A stretch of 64,000 bases of DNA from Nitrospirota bacterium. GTDB taxonomy: Bacteria > Nitrospirota > Thermodesulfovibrionia > Thermodesulfovibrionales > UBA6898. The DNA lies in the NCBI GenBank assembly GCA_016214855.1, contig JACRMT010000004.1, positions 744,001 to 808,000 on the forward strand, written 5' to 3'. Positions within the stretch are counted from its first letter, which is position 1. Each line of letters opens with the position of its first letter. A program made the position numbers and the translations under genes. Below the pieces are notes generated by a model. That model was not told the origin of the DNA, searched no databases, and saw only the letters and a program-made list of their open reading frames with translations. This document shows, in pieces, positions 1 to 9,197 of the stretch.

Positions 1-2942
1 CCGCGGCCTGATCTCACGATCACCCGTTCTCCTGCACTGATGCTCTTTTCTTTTGCAAGTTCCTCGCTCAGCTCGACAAAAAGCTGGGGCGCCGTCTCAA
101 GAAGCCAGGGCATATGGCGCGTCAGAACGCCGGTCTGCCAATGCTCGGTCATGCGGTAGGTGGAAGCAACGAACGGATACCGCGTATCGCAGGAATAGAA
201 GATATCCTCGGCAGCACCGCTCTTCCCGTCATGGAACAGCTTTACCGCAGGGTTTATCTTGGTCTTGGACATCAGGTTTTCCTGGAGCGGGCATTCGAGC
301 GCTTCATAATGCTCAGGGAATGGACCGTCAGCAAGGCCGGGGCCGAAAAGGGCACCCATGCCATCAGCCCGCATGATGAACGGATTCTTCCCCTTCTCGT
401 CCGCCATAGGAGGAGCAGGCCCGTCCGGCACATCGCCGTCCCATCCGGGAGCAACCTTATTGGTCTTCGGATCCAGCTTATTGGGATTCCATTTGACAAC
501 TGCGCGTTTCGGGTCCCATGGCTTTCCGGTCATATCGACCGATGCGCGGTTATAGATGATCCTCCTGTTCACCGGCCATGCAAAAGACCACTCAGGGAAG
601 AGTCCGAGACCTGTCGGGTCAGTCTTGCCTCTTCTGGCCATCATGTTGATCACTTTGCCCTCCTTCTGCGTATAGCTGCCACTGTAGATCCAGCAGCCGC
701 AGGAGGTAGTACCGTCAGCCTGAAGGCTTACAAAGTTCGTTGCCAGTTCTCCCTTCTTGCCAACAGGAGCAGGCGGCGTCTTTGTCTTGTCAAAAATATC
801 GTCCAGATAGTAACCGTTGATCTCTTTTGCCACAAGATGGACATCAAACTCCTTTGCCTTGGACTTATAGTTCCAGGTGGTCTTTATTACAGGCTCCGGA
901 AATTTTCCACCCTTTGTCTGATACAGTTTCTTTACCCTGTGGTGAAGTTCATTAATGATCTCGCCATCAGGCTTTGACTGCCCGGCCGGGTTAACCGCAG
1001 CATACCGCCACTGAGCCCAGCGGCCTGAGTTTGTGATGCTCCCTTCCTTTTCGACTGATGAAGAGCAGGGCAGCATGAAGACCTCGGTCTGGATATCCTT
1101 CGGAACCATACCCGGACCTCTCCAGAAGGATGCGGTCTCATTATCAAACAGATTTACGTTCACCATCCATTTGAGCTTTGCCATTGCCTTACGGGTCTTG
1201 TTCGCATTGGCGCCTGAGCAGGCAGGGTTCTGACCCCAGGCAAAGAAACCCTCGAACTTACCCTTGAACATCTGGTCAAAGAGCATGAGCCAGGATGCAT
1301 TCATCCCCTCATCGATCTTGGGCAGCCAGGCATAACCGAAGTCATTATCCTTTGTGGCATGATCACCATAAATGGCCTTAAGATAGCTGGTGATATACTT
1401 GGGCCGGTTGCCCCACCAGTTGACGCTCTTGGGATCCTTGGTCTTGGGTGTGTTCTTTTCAATATACGTCTTGAGGTCAACTGCCGTAGCCGTCGGAACC
1501 GGCACATATCCCGGCAGGATATGGAAGAGGAGCCCGTAGTCAGTAGATCCCTGAACATTCGACTCACCTCTGAGGGCATTCACACCGCCGCCTGCCATGC
1601 CGATATTGCCGAGCAAAAGCTGAATGATCGCCATGGTCCTGATGTTCTGCGTACCAACCGTATGCTGGGTCCAGCCCATGGCATAACACTCAGTGCCGAC
1701 CCTGTTCGGTCTGCCTGTGGAGCCGTACACCTTGTAAACCTCTGTCAGCTTATCCTTCGGCGTGCCGGTAATGGCAGAGACCTTGTCGAGCGTATAACGT
1801 GAATAATGCTTTTTCAGGAGCTGGAATACGCAGTTCGGATCCTTGAGGGTCATATCTCTCTTTGGGAGTCCCTTATCATCCATCTGGATGGACCAGCTCT
1901 TCTTGTCATACTTCCTTGCCTTCTCATCATATCCCGAGAAGACCCCGTTAAGCTGGCCCGGCATCTTGAAGTCAGAGTTTATCAGGTAGGATGCGTTTGT
2001 ATAATTGACAACGTACTCCCTGAAATAAAGATTGTTGTCGAGGATATATTTGATCATGCCCCCAAGAAACGCTATGTCTGTTCCCGAGCGAAGCGAAGCA
2101 TAGATGTCCGCCTTTGAAGCAGTGCGGGTAAAACGGGGATCAACGACAATGAGCTTGCCGCCTTTTTCTCTTGCCTTCATGATCCATTTCATCGAGATGG
2201 GATGATTTTCGGCAGGGTTGCCTCCCATCACCAGAACAACATCAGCATTTTTGAGATCTATCCAGTGATTCGTCATTGCACCGCGACCATACGACTCTCC
2301 CAGAGCCGCAACAGTAGCGGAGTGTCATATTCGGGCCTGATGTTCTATATAGACAAGCCCCAGGGAGCGGAGCCATTTCTGCAGGATGTAGCATTCTTCA
2401 TTATCAAGGGCAGCACTTCCGACATGCGCAATGGCGTCTGTCCTGTTTACCGTAAACTCCTTTTCCACCTCTTTTTCGGTCCCGTCAGGCTGCTTCTCCT
2501 TGATCTTTGATTTGGAGAGGAACTTGAAGGTCTTGTCACGCGTCTCTTTGACCTTCTTTGCTATCTCGTCGAGTGCCCAGTCCCACTCCACCTCCTTCCA
2601 CTTGTCAGCGCCTGCTGCGCGATAAAGCGGTTTTGTAACACGAGCCGGGTTGTTCGCCATTTGGTATAGTGATGCACCCTTTGCGCAGAGAGAGCCCTCA
2701 CTGATCGGATGATCAGGATCGCCCTCGGAACTTATCACCTTGCCGTCTTTTGTATGCACCAGGATACCGCAGCCGACCGAGCAGAATGGACAGATCGTCT
2801 TCGTTTCTGTTGCACCCTTGATGCGTGCCTCAGGCACCTGAACCTCAGCAGATGCCTCCTGAGGCGTAATTCCCGCCCCCACGGCTCCTGCCACAGCCGT
2901 ACCCCCTGAAAGCTTAAGAAAGTCTCTTCTCGATAAACTCAT
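1..2942 (-). CDS. fdhA: Formate dehydrogenase catalytic subunit, selenocysteine-containing (partial, left edge)
   Basis: Catalytic subunit of a respiratory FdnG-type formate dehydrogenase, oxidising formate to CO2 at a bis-MGD Mo/W site; the Tat signal (SRRDFLKLS, then a hydrophobic stretch ending near EASA, residues 1-33) indicates export. The ATG at 2942 has GGGAGGT 8 nt upstream. 4Fe-4S ligands sit in CPFCSVGCG and LCAKG (about residues 50-90). An in-frame TGA at 2325-2327 is codon 206, in the context HQARI-U-HSATV, the place where FdnG/FdhF carry the Sec metal ligand. The same frame stays open and family-like beyond it (GRGAMTNHW, MGGNPAENHP, MGWTQHTVGTQN) to the window edge. About 980 codons are visible, so only the C-terminal end is missing; iron-sulfur and cytochrome subunits would lie further left. 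Read without recoding, the gene would be miscalled as a 205-residue fragment. Confidence 0.93.
2286..2327 (-). promoter_or_regulatory. Sec-coding TGA and bacterial SECIS-like hairpin of fdhA
   Basis: Directly after the UGA (2327-2325) the mRNA can fold into a stem of about 12 bp: ACUGU with AUGGU, then GCGGCUC with GAGUCGU (three G-U pairs), closed by the loop UGGGA (2315 down to 2286). The apical loop begins 22 nt after the UGA and has G at its second position. This agrees with the published bacterial SECIS rule (loop 16-37 nt from UGA, G in the first two loop bases). Such an element recruits SelB. The fold was drawn by hand and not computed. Confidence 0.7.
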
Positions 2943-3240
2943 ATGCTACCTCCCGCAGATGATTTAAGAGCCGCTGTATTGTGACAATAGTTAGTGATCG
3001 CTTTGGCCTGGTGAAAGAAGCCGCCATCAAGGCCCTGAAAGATTATGTTCTTAGAAAGTCTTATAAGCTCATTAAACTTCATTATCAACATCGTTAGATT
3101 AATGTATGTCTCTCACCGTGTCAAGAGTTTTGAGGAGATCTTCCCCGTGTGGAATCAGGCCGCGCGTTGTGCTAATATTGAGCTCGCCTGCCTGCGATAC
3201 ATAACCGAGGCAGAAAGCGTTACAACCATATCAGAAAACA
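2943..3240. other. Divergent intergenic region fdhA / sensor kinase
   Basis: A 298-bp spacer between divergent genes that must hold both promoters. The fdhA ribosome-binding site (GGGAGGT on the minus strand) is at its left end. The only open frame of note is a 38-codon GTG-initiated plus-strand frame at 2981-3097, with no convincing ribosome-binding site and no recognisable product; I do not call it a gene. No clear sigma-54 or sigma-70 motif could be assigned with confidence. Confidence 0.4.
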
Positions 3241-5186
3241 ATGTCTACGAGAACTCATACAGCCCAAAACCAGGTCCTGAGGAGGCTTCGGGCCATAAAC
3301 CTCTGGCACCTTGCCTTGATCACGGTCCTTGCCGAGATTGTCACTGCGTTCATGAATACCATGATGGGGATCCTCTGGTGGGGCAGTGTCTCCTATGACC
3401 TCATACAGATCGGGACCGTTGACGCCTTCGTGGCATCACTCGTGGTCGGCACGATCGTGCTGTATATTATCGAGCGCCTTCGTGAAACCGACAGGAAATA
3501 CCGCGATCTCGTGGAGCACGCCAACAGCATCATCCTCAGGATGGACGCAGACAGCAATATCACCTTTTTCAATGAATTTGCCGAGCAGTTCTTCGGCTTC
3601 TCCAAGGAGCAGGTACTCGGCCGGAGCGTTATCGGGACAATCGTTCCGGAAAAAGAGAGCACCGGCCGCGATCTGAAATTCATGATCCGGGACATCTGTA
3701 CGAACACGGAAAAATATATTTCTAACGTAAATGAAAATATGCGCAGCAGCGGAGAGTTGGTCTGGATATCCTGGACAAACAAGCCGCTGTTTGACCAGAC
3801 AGGCAGCATCTGCGAGATCCTCTGTATCGGCAGCGACATTACCGAAATAAGGGAAAAAGATGCGCAGCTGCGGGAACACAGCCATCAGCTTGAAAAACTG
3901 ATTTCTGAGAGGACAGCAGAACTGACCGCACTGGTAAATAAAATGCAGTTTGAGATCAAAGAGCGGGAAACGACAGAACTGGCCCTCCGCGAAAGTGAGG
4001 AAAGATTTCGTGAGATATTTGAGCAGAATGAGGATGCTCTGCTTATCCTTGAACACGCAACAGGCGGGATCATGGATGCAAATCCGACAGCAAAAGACAT
4101 TTTCGGATACTCACGGCAGGAGCTCATCTCCGGAGGTCTCCCCTGATACTGATGCCGGGGGAACTGGACCAGTTCATGGCCAAACTGCGCAGCAGATATG
4201 CCTCGGGAAGATTTCATGTTGCCCAGATCCCGACCAGGAAAAAAGACGGGGCAACGATCATTACCTCGATCTGGGGTAATGCCGTCAAGCTTGAAAAGAG
4301 CGAAGTTCTCTTCTGTTCCTTCCGCAATATTACCGACCGGCTTCGATTGGAAGAAGAAGCCAGGCTGCTTCAGGCAAAGCTTATCCAGATGAACAAGATG
4401 TCATCCCTCGGCATGCTCGTCTCCGGCATTGCGCATGAGATCAACAATCCGAACCATTTTATTTTGGCGAATGCACAGATGGTTTCCGATGCATGGAAAG
4501 ATGCAGCTAACGTGCTTGCAGATCACTATCGCGAACACGGCGACTTTCCTCTGGGAGGCGTGCCCTACACTGAAATGCGCTATATCATGCCCCGGCTTCT
4601 CACGGCAATGTCTGAAGGATCAGAACGTATCCGGAGCATCATTGACAATCTGAAAGATTTTTCCAGGCTGGGCAGGTCAGCACTCGACGCGGCTGTTGAC
4701 ATCAATGAGGTAATGGCTGCCGCAGCCGCGTTGCTGGGCAGCCAGACAGAAAAGTTCACTGACCATTTTGAGGTGAGAGAAAACGCTGATCTTCCGTTGG
4801 TAAAGGGCAACAAACAGCAGCTGGAGCAGGTGGTCATAAATCTTATTATGAACGCACTTCAGTCTCTACGAAACAGGAGCTCAAAGGTCATCGTATCGAG
4901 CGGTCACGGGAAAGAAGCAGACATGATCCTGATCGAGGTCAAAGACGAAGGCGTCGGCATGACGCAGGAAGTGCTCAGCCATATTGTTGAGCCGTTCTAT
5001 ACAACAAGGATCGATGAAGGCGGCACCGGCCTCGGCCTCTCGATCTCCTATTCTATTATCAGGGAACATCAGGGAACCCTGACCTTTTTTTCAGAGCCCG
5101 GATCAGGCACGACCGCAACCATCTCCCTCCCGGCATACCAAAGCACCACGGAAAGGAATACCCATGCAACAGACCAGATACCCTGA
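3241..5186 (+). pseudogene. PAS-domain sensor histidine kinase, interrupted by a -1 frameshift
   Basis: Membrane sensor kinase probably partnered with the NtrC-type regulator that overlaps its 3' end. Two N-terminal membrane segments (about residues 20-45 and 55-80) are followed by a PAS domain, a coiled coil (ISERTAELTALV), a second PAS domain, an H-box (GIAHEINNPNHF) and a HATPase domain with GTGLGLSISYS. The first part (3241-4146) ends at TGA inside the second PAS domain. The rest continues in the -1 frame from about 4137, joining ...RQELISGG to LILMPGELDQF without loss of PAS residues. The junction is a run of four C (4140-4143), so one missing base explains it: a recent mutation or a sequencing error. 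Without the shift the protein would be about 648 residues. No strong ribosome-binding site precedes 3241. Confidence 0.72.
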
Positions 5187-6585
5187 ACACCCGATTTTAC
5201 TGGTAGACGACGAGCCGATGATCCTTCTCAGCTTCGGCACGATCCTGCGCAAGTCCGGCATCAACAATTTTCAGACCATAGAGGACAGCAGGGAGGTTTT
5301 GCCGGCACTTGACGATCAGCCGGTGTCAGCAGTCGTGCTTGACCTGAGCATGCCCCACGTCTCAGGGGTTGAACTGCTTGAGAAGATCAATCAAAGCTAT
5401 CCCGATATTCTGATCATTGTGGTCACTGCAACAGACGATATCGAAACAGCAGTTGCATGCATGAGGTCCGGGGCCTTTGACTACCTCGTCAAACCGGTAG
5501 ACATGAACCGTTTTCTCTCAAGCATCCGGAAGGCCCTTGATATCTCATCGCTCATGAACGAGGTATCGTCTCTCAAGCAGCATCTCCTGACCGACAGCCT
5601 TGAGCATGAGACGGCTTTTTCTCCTATCGTTACTGAAAGCAAGAAGATACGCAGCCTTTTTCATTATGCTGAGGCGATTGCCCCATCACCGCAGCCTGTG
5701 TTCATAACCGGAGAAACAGGAACCGGCAAGGAACTTTTTGCCCGAGCCATTCATGACGCCAGCTGCAGAAAGGGAGCTTTTGTCGCCCTGAATATTTCCG
5801 GTCTCGATGACACTATGTTCTCTGACACGCTATTCGGGCATAAGAAAGGGGCCTATACAGGAGCAGATACATCCCGCGAGGGTCAGATAGCGCAGGCAGC
5901 AGGGGGAACCCTGTTTCTTGACGAAATCGGCGACCTCAGCGAAACATCACAGGTAAAGCTGCTGAGACTGCTTCAGGAGAAACAGTATGCGCCTCTCGGT
6001 TCTGATATCCTCAAACAGAGTGATGCACGGGTCATCGTTGCAACGAACCTTGACATACAGCAGCTTATAAACAGCGGAAGATTCAGAAAGGACCTATACT
6101 TCAGGCTCCGCACCCACCATATCCATATTCCGCCGCTGAGAGAGAGGCTTGAGGATATACAGGATCTATTGGAGCACTTTATTAAACAGGCGGCTGAATT
6201 ACTCAAGAAACATCAGCCTTCCTACCCGAGAGAACTGCTCACACTTCTGTCCACCTATCAGTTCCCTGGCAATGTGCGTGAACTCGAAGCCATGGTATTT
6301 GATGCAGTCACCCGCCACAGGATAGGAAAGCTCTCCCTGGAGAGCTTCAGGGAGACGATCCAGCATGATCAGGAACTGCATCCGCTCGTGTTGTCTGCAG
6401 ATGACGAAGCAGCGATCCTGCTGACAAAACTGTTCGGCAGATTCCCTTCCCTGAGGGAAGCTGAGGATCACCTTGTAGCAGAAGCGGTCAGGCTTTCTGA
6501 TAACAATCAGGGAATTGCCGCGTCACTTCTCGGCATCAGCCGTCAGGCACTCAATAAAAGACTGAGCAAGAAAAAAACCCGGTAG
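5164..6585 (+). CDS. Sigma-54-dependent NtrC-family response regulator
   Basis: Response regulator that activates sigma-54 promoters after phosphorylation. It has a receiver domain (residues about 8-125; acidic pair in LLVDDEP, phospho-acceptor Asp in VVLDLSMP, Lys in VKPVD), an AAA+ domain (Walker A GETGTGKE, Walker B LFLDEIGD, sigma-54-contact loop as GAYTGA rather than the commoner GAFTGA) and a C-terminal Fis-type helix-turn-helix (GIAASLLGISRQALNKRL). Length 473 aa is normal for the family. Its ATG lies 23 bp inside the end of the kinase gene, which implies translational coupling and a two-component pair. The target promoters are not evident here. The frame is intact, unlike its neighbours on both sides. 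Confidence 0.95.
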   Translation: MQQTRYPEHPILLVDDEPMILLSFGTILRKSGINNFQTIEDSREVLPALDDQPVSAVVLDLSMPHVSGVELLEKINQSYPDILIIVVTATDDIETAVACMRSGAFDYLVKPVDMNRFLSSIRKALDISSLMNEVSSLKQHLLTDSLEHETAFSPIVTESKKIRSLFHYAEAIAPSPQPVFITGETGTGKELFARAIHDASCRKGAFVALNISGLDDTMFSDTLFGHKKGAYTGADTSREGQIAQAAGGTLFLDEIGDLSETSQVKLLRLLQEKQYAPLGSDILKQSDARVIVATNLDIQQLINSGRFRKDLYFRLRTHHIHIPPLRERLEDIQDLLEHFIKQAAELLKKHQPSYPRELLTLLSTYQFPGNVRELEAMVFDAVTRHRIGKLSLESFRETIQHDQELHPLVLSADDEAAILLTKLFGRFPSLREAEDHLVAEAVRLSDNNQGIAASLLGISRQALNKRLSKKKTR

Positions 6586-6836
6586 GTTGGTCTCTTTTTT
6601 TTACCGCTCAAGGGTGCAACTTTTATTGCATGGAATTCTCTCCGATTTTATCATATAACCTATTGATTTAATGGTATTCTATAGTATAAATCAAGAAAGA
6701 CCATCATGAATGGTTTCACCCTTTTTCAAACATTTTTTTCGGCTTATGCCTTGGCATCCCCTTGTTTTTAAAGTCAATCTTATTTTTTTCAGATATTGGC
6801 AGGGTTACTGCATACAGAAATGTATGCTTGAGGGGT
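6586..6836. other. AT-rich spacer between regulator and downstream signalling genes
   Basis: About 250 bp of low-GC sequence. The open frame upstream of 6822 encodes only a hydrophobic, low-complexity stretch with no ribosome-binding site and I regard it as non-coding. It may contain the promoter of the downstream genes; nothing more specific is supported. Confidence 0.4.
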
Positions 6837-7183
6837 ATGGCAGAAAATGCAGAAAGCAGCCTCTGGGGACAAAAGAGCACGCAGAATGCATCAGGAAGCT
6901 CTCAGAATCCATCATCCTGCAATGCATCGAGGACCTATGGGACAAGGCCTCGATGAAACAGAGCGCAAAATTCTTTAGTCAGAAGGACTTCAGCATTTGT
7001 GCCAACATTGCAGGGATGGATATCTGCGACCAGGTAAAACTTCTCGATATTGTGAACTGCGCCATTTTCAGGCTTCGAAACCTGCACCGTGGGAGTTCAC
7101 CCCACGCAAGAACACGAGTTCCTTCCGTCTTCAGGGGAAATACTATGAAAAGGCTGAGAACAGCCGGCGAAGCAGGGGGATAG
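6837..7183 (+). pseudogene. Unknown protein of a chemotaxis-like cluster, probably frameshifted
   Basis: I do not recognise the family. The best reading starts at ATG 6837 behind GAGGGG, giving MAENAESSLWGQ, then requires a -1 shift in the A run at 6871-6874 to enter the frame KEHAECIRKLSESIILQC, continuing EDLWDKASMKQSAKFFSQKD and AGMDICDQVKLLDIV. A single extra A would join the two smoothly. The stop (7181-7183) is one base before the STAS start codon at 7185, so the two genes look co-translated. The last 30 residues (from about 7075) are Arg-rich and less gene-like, so a further lesion there is possible. A longer ORF from 6710 without a frameshift is the alternative. Confidence 0.4.
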
Positions 7184-7184
7184 C

Positions 7185-7519
7185 ATGGCCTTCAGTTTTG
7201 AAAAAAAGGCGCTGTCGGGACTCTGAACTGCGAGGGCGGACTTAATGCTGATCGGGCGCAGACGCTGCGGGACGCTCTCATGGTCTGCATAGAGAATGCA
7301 GATCATGTGGTAGTTAACTGCGGTGATGTAAAGACAATCGACAGCCAATGCATACAGATCTTCTGCACAGCTCACAGAATGGCAGTGAGAGCTGCCAAAA
7401 AGCTGATAATCACCGGCATAGCCCCTGATCTTTCACCGTCACCGCAGGAGATCAGCAGTCTCTGTCTGTCGCGCTCAGCCATCGGCTGCAACGACACCTG
7501 TATCTGGATCCCACGGTAG
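7185..7519 (+). pseudogene. STAS-domain protein, frameshifted in an A7 run
   Basis: Single STAS domain of the type found as anti-anti-sigma factors and in chemotaxis-linked clusters. The start ATG 7185 follows AGGGGG. MAFSFEKK is in one frame; the remainder (GTLNCEGGLNADRAQTL, VVNCGDVKTIDSQCIQIF, KKLIITG) is in the -1 frame after the seven-A run at 7201-7207. Eight A would give an uninterrupted protein of about 112 residues. The core STAS signature with the conserved residue before the second helix (TIDSQ; normally D-S/T) is present, and the C-terminal IGCNDTCIWI matches the Cys-containing tail seen in related chemotaxis STAS proteins. Possible explanations are pseudogenisation, sequencing error, or transcriptional slippage at A7. 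Confidence 0.6.
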
Positions 7520-7563
7520 GCCCTTCTTGCTGAAAGGGCAGAATAATAGCAAGGATGATTGAA

Positions 7564-8028
7564 ATGCATCAAAAAAAAGAGAAAATAAGCGTAATGGTCA
7601 TCGATGCTTCCGCCGTAACACGGTATCTCCTCACTGAAATACTGGAGCAGGCAGGAGACATTGAAGTCATAGCTTCGATCCATGATACTGCCGATGCTCT
7701 TAATAAGATCCAGAATCTCAGACCGCATGTAGTAACTCTTGATGTCGCTAAACCGGATCTAAACGGGTTCTCGTTTCTCGAGAAGCTCATGGAACTCCAC
7801 CCAACCCCCGTGGTTATCGTCAGCGCCACGTCAGAATATCAAGGCGATTCTGCGCTCAGGGCGATGCAGCTTGGAGCAGTCGGATACGTAGGGAAGCAGA
7901 AATCGCAAACGTGGAGCGGCATACTGAATCTTGCCGATGAGATCGTCGACAAGGTTAGAACTGCATCAACGGTCCAGTTCCAGGGAAGTATCCCCGCCGG
8001 GGGACAGGTCCCAGTCGTAAATTTCTGA
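7564..8028 (+). CDS. CheB-like receiver domain protein without methylesterase domain
   Basis: The sequence follows the receiver half of CheB closely (ISVMVIDASAVTRYLL, HVVTLDVAKPDLNGFSFLEK, PTPVVIVSA, LGAVGYVGKQK), including the phospho-acceptor Asp in TLDV and the conserved Lys. The methylesterase domain is absent: the protein ends at about 154 residues and only 120 bp remain before the tRNA. The usual DDS acidic pair is DAS, so one Mg2+-binding Asp is lost and phosphorylation may be impaired. AAGG at 7551-7554 favours ATG 7564 over ATG 7555. It may act as a phosphate-insensitive adaptor or be a decaying remnant; it sits downstream of the damaged STAS gene. Confidence 0.65.
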   Translation: MHQKKEKISVMVIDASAVTRYLLTEILEQAGDIEVIASIHDTADALNKIQNLRPHVVTLDVAKPDLNGFSFLEKLMELHPTPVVIVSATSEYQGDSALRAMQLGAVGYVGKQKSQTWSGILNLADEIVDKVRTASTVQFQGSIPAGGQVPVVNF

Positions 8029-8151
8029 ACACTTGCCTCGCCCCTTCTGATCTCGTGTCCGTGATCAACAGCTCCTTCAATCTCACATAAAATATAAGCT
8101 GACCTTCTTCACCCCAAATTATTTTTTCTTTTCTGGTAAAATACCAGTCTT

Positions 8152-8227
8152 GCCGGGATAGCTCAGTTGGTAGAGCAGCTGATTCGTAATCAGCAGGTCG
8201 GCGGTTCGAGTCCGCTTCCCGGCTCCA
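8152..8227 (+). tRNA. tRNA-Thr (anticodon CGU)
   Basis: A complete cloverleaf can be drawn: acceptor GCCGGGA (8152-8158) with TCCCGGC (8217-8223), D arm with GCTCAGTTGGTAGAGC, anticodon stem CTGAT/ATCAG with loop TTCGTAA (CGT at 8185-8187), T arm GGCGGTTCGAGTCCGC, and encoded CCA at 8225-8227. Its 3' half is duplicated at 9539, marking it as an integration site. Confidence 0.96.
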
Positions 8228-8229
8228 GT
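8183..8229 (+). repeat. Left attachment-type direct repeat (inside tRNA-Thr)
   Basis: The 47 bp from the anticodon loop through the CCA end plus GT are identical to 9539-9585. The segment begins in the anticodon loop and keeps the tRNA functional, the usual geometry of a tyrosine-recombinase attachment site. Between the copies lie 1,309 bp with a toxin-antitoxin pair. Confidence 0.85.
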
Positions 8230-8237
8230 GAGATCAA

Positions 8238-8267
8238 GGGGTTACGAGAAATCGTAATCCCTTTTTT
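8238..8267 (+). terminator. Rho-independent terminator after tRNA-Thr
   Basis: A 10-bp stem (GGGGTTACGA with TCGTAATCCC, one G-T pair) closed by GAAA and followed by six T (8262-8267). It begins 10 bp after the tRNA CCA end, inside the island, so it terminates tRNA transcription. Confidence 0.85.
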
Positions 8268-8308
8268 CTTTTCAAAATGGCTAAGTGTCATAGAAGTGTC
8301 ATAATCAC

Positions 8309-8503
8309 CTAATTAGGCAAAGGGAAGAAAGAGCTATCATCAAGTGCTATCCAGGCTGCTGGCGTCGCTGAAATACCAAATTCATGTTGAATACCCTTGA
8401 GTGTGATAGCTGCAACAATAGATCCGTTCTTTCTTTTCTTGAGCGACACTGAATAGCCAGCGTCTGCCTTCCCTTTCTCCTTGTCTTTTCTTCTCTTTTC
8501 CAT
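8309..8503 (-). CDS. Small island protein, unknown function
   Basis: A 64-residue ORF with a strongly basic N-terminus (MEKRRKDKEKGKADAG) and a beta-rich middle (YSVSLKKRKNGSIVAAITLK). GGCAAGGGA precedes the ATG. I do not recognise it. Its place next to the tRNA end is where an integrase gene normally lies, but it shows no recombinase motif. It could be a remnant or a DNA-binding accessory protein. Confidence 0.4.
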   Translation of the reverse strand: MEKRRKDKEKGKADAGYSVSLKKRKNGSIVAAITLKGIQHEFGISATPAAWIALDDSSFFPLPN

Positions 8504-8548
8504 TCCCTTGCCACTTCTCCTTTGTGGTTCTCCAGGGTAATCCAGAGG

Positions 8549-8571
8549 AAGGCGGCTAGAGTTGCCGCCTT
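8549..8571 (-). terminator. Hairpin downstream of the toxin gene
   Basis: Perfect 8-bp inverted repeat (AAGGCGGC / GCCGCCTT) with a 7-nt loop, 55 bp beyond the toxin stop codon. It has no long T run, so its terminator role is inferred from position. Confidence 0.4.
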
Positions 8572-8625
8572 GTCGGTCCCGGAGATAAGCCGGGCCCTTA
8601 TCCCCTGAAAGCTTTCACCGGCTGC

Positions 8626-8898
8626 TCAGTATTTCTTCCCGAAGTCCTGCCTTGTCAGTATCCTGAGAATCGTTACGGTATCGGCCTGCCATTCGAAGAC
8701 CGCCCTATAATCACCAATTCTGAGCCGGTACGTATCCCTGTAACCCCTCAGCTTCTTGACGTGCTTACCGTCCGACGATGGCTCCACCTGAAGCCTCAGG
8801 CAGCCCTTCAGTATCCGCTCATAAACGACATCAGGGAAATCTTCGATATCACTGAGGGCCTTGTCAGTGAAGTTGACCTTATGCTTTGGCCCTGGCAT
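8626..8898 (-). CDS. RelE/ParE-family toxin of a type II toxin-antitoxin system
   Basis: A 90-residue protein with the compact RelE fold pattern: N-terminal helices (DKALSDIEDFPDVVYERI), then the diagnostic KKLRGYRDTYRLRIGDYRAVFEW and a C-terminal RILTRQDFGKKY with basic and aromatic residues typical of mRNA-interferase toxins. It overlaps the 3' end of the antitoxin gene by 20 bp, antitoxin first, the usual order. It most likely cleaves mRNA on the ribosome; ParE-like gyrase poisoning cannot be excluded from sequence alone. It lies within the tRNA-Thr island. Confidence 0.88.
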   Translation of the reverse strand: MPGPKHKVNFTDKALSDIEDFPDVVYERILKGCLRLQVEPSSDGKHVKKLRGYRDTYRLRIGDYRAVFEWQADTVTILRILTRQDFGKKY

Positions 8899-9160
8899 GT
8901 TTTATGGTCCTTTTTGTCTTTAACAGATCCTCGATCGATGTCACCCGGCCAGCCCTGGCGTCTTTCACCCCTGCCTCAATCTTTTTTCTGATCGAGGGGC
9001 TATGCTCGATCAGGTAGTCTTCCATATCGCCTTCATTGAGGGGATAGATCACCGCAGCAGGCTTGCCGTGTTTGGTGATAATTATATCCTCGCCTTTTTC
9101 AGCCAGACCCACAATTGCAGATGCTTCTTTCTGCAGCTCACGCATCGATACAAATTTCAT
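8879..9160 (-). CDS. Phd/YefM-family antitoxin
   Basis: A 93-residue antitoxin. The N-terminal half has the Phd/YefM DNA-binding fold (VSMRELQKEASAIVGLAEKG, then IIITKHGKPAAVIYP). The C-terminal half is charged (IRKKIEAGVKDARAGRV) and would wrap the toxin. The mRNA has GAGGTGA ahead of ATG 9160, and a perfect palindrome lies immediately upstream, consistent with autorepression by the toxin-antitoxin complex. It would stabilise the small island against loss. Confidence 0.9.
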   Translation of the reverse strand: MKFVSMRELQKEASAIVGLAEKGEDIIITKHGKPAAVIYPLNEGDMEDYLIEHSPSIRKKIEAGVKDARAGRVTSIEDLLKTKRTIKHARAKA

Positions 9161-9171
9161 TTCTTCACCTC

Positions 9172-9197
9172 ATTGTATATATAGTTATATATACAAT
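9172..9197 (-). promoter_or_regulatory. Palindromic operator of the toxin-antitoxin operon
   Basis: Two perfect 12-bp half-sites (ATTGTATATATA and its complement) separated by GT, 11 bp upstream of the antitoxin start. The TATATA core also supplies a plausible -10 box. Phd/YefM antitoxins bind such palindromes; the specific binding is inferred. Confidence 0.75.

Noticed and set aside
53-977. Plus-strand ORFs of 107 and 287 codons opposite fdhA
   Set aside because: They lie antisense to a clear, conserved fdhA frame and their products are Arg/Ser/Leu-rich without domain features; they are shadows of codon usage on the other strand.
2981-3097. Small GTG-initiated ORF (38 codons) upstream of the sensor kinase
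   Set aside because: No ribosome-binding site, no recognisable product, and the region is needed as a divergent promoter.
4131-4152. Programmed -1 frameshift in the kinase
   Set aside because: The run CTC CCC TGA does not make a standard X XXY YYZ slippery heptamer, and no stimulatory hairpin or pseudoknot was evident; a one-base loss in C4 is simpler.
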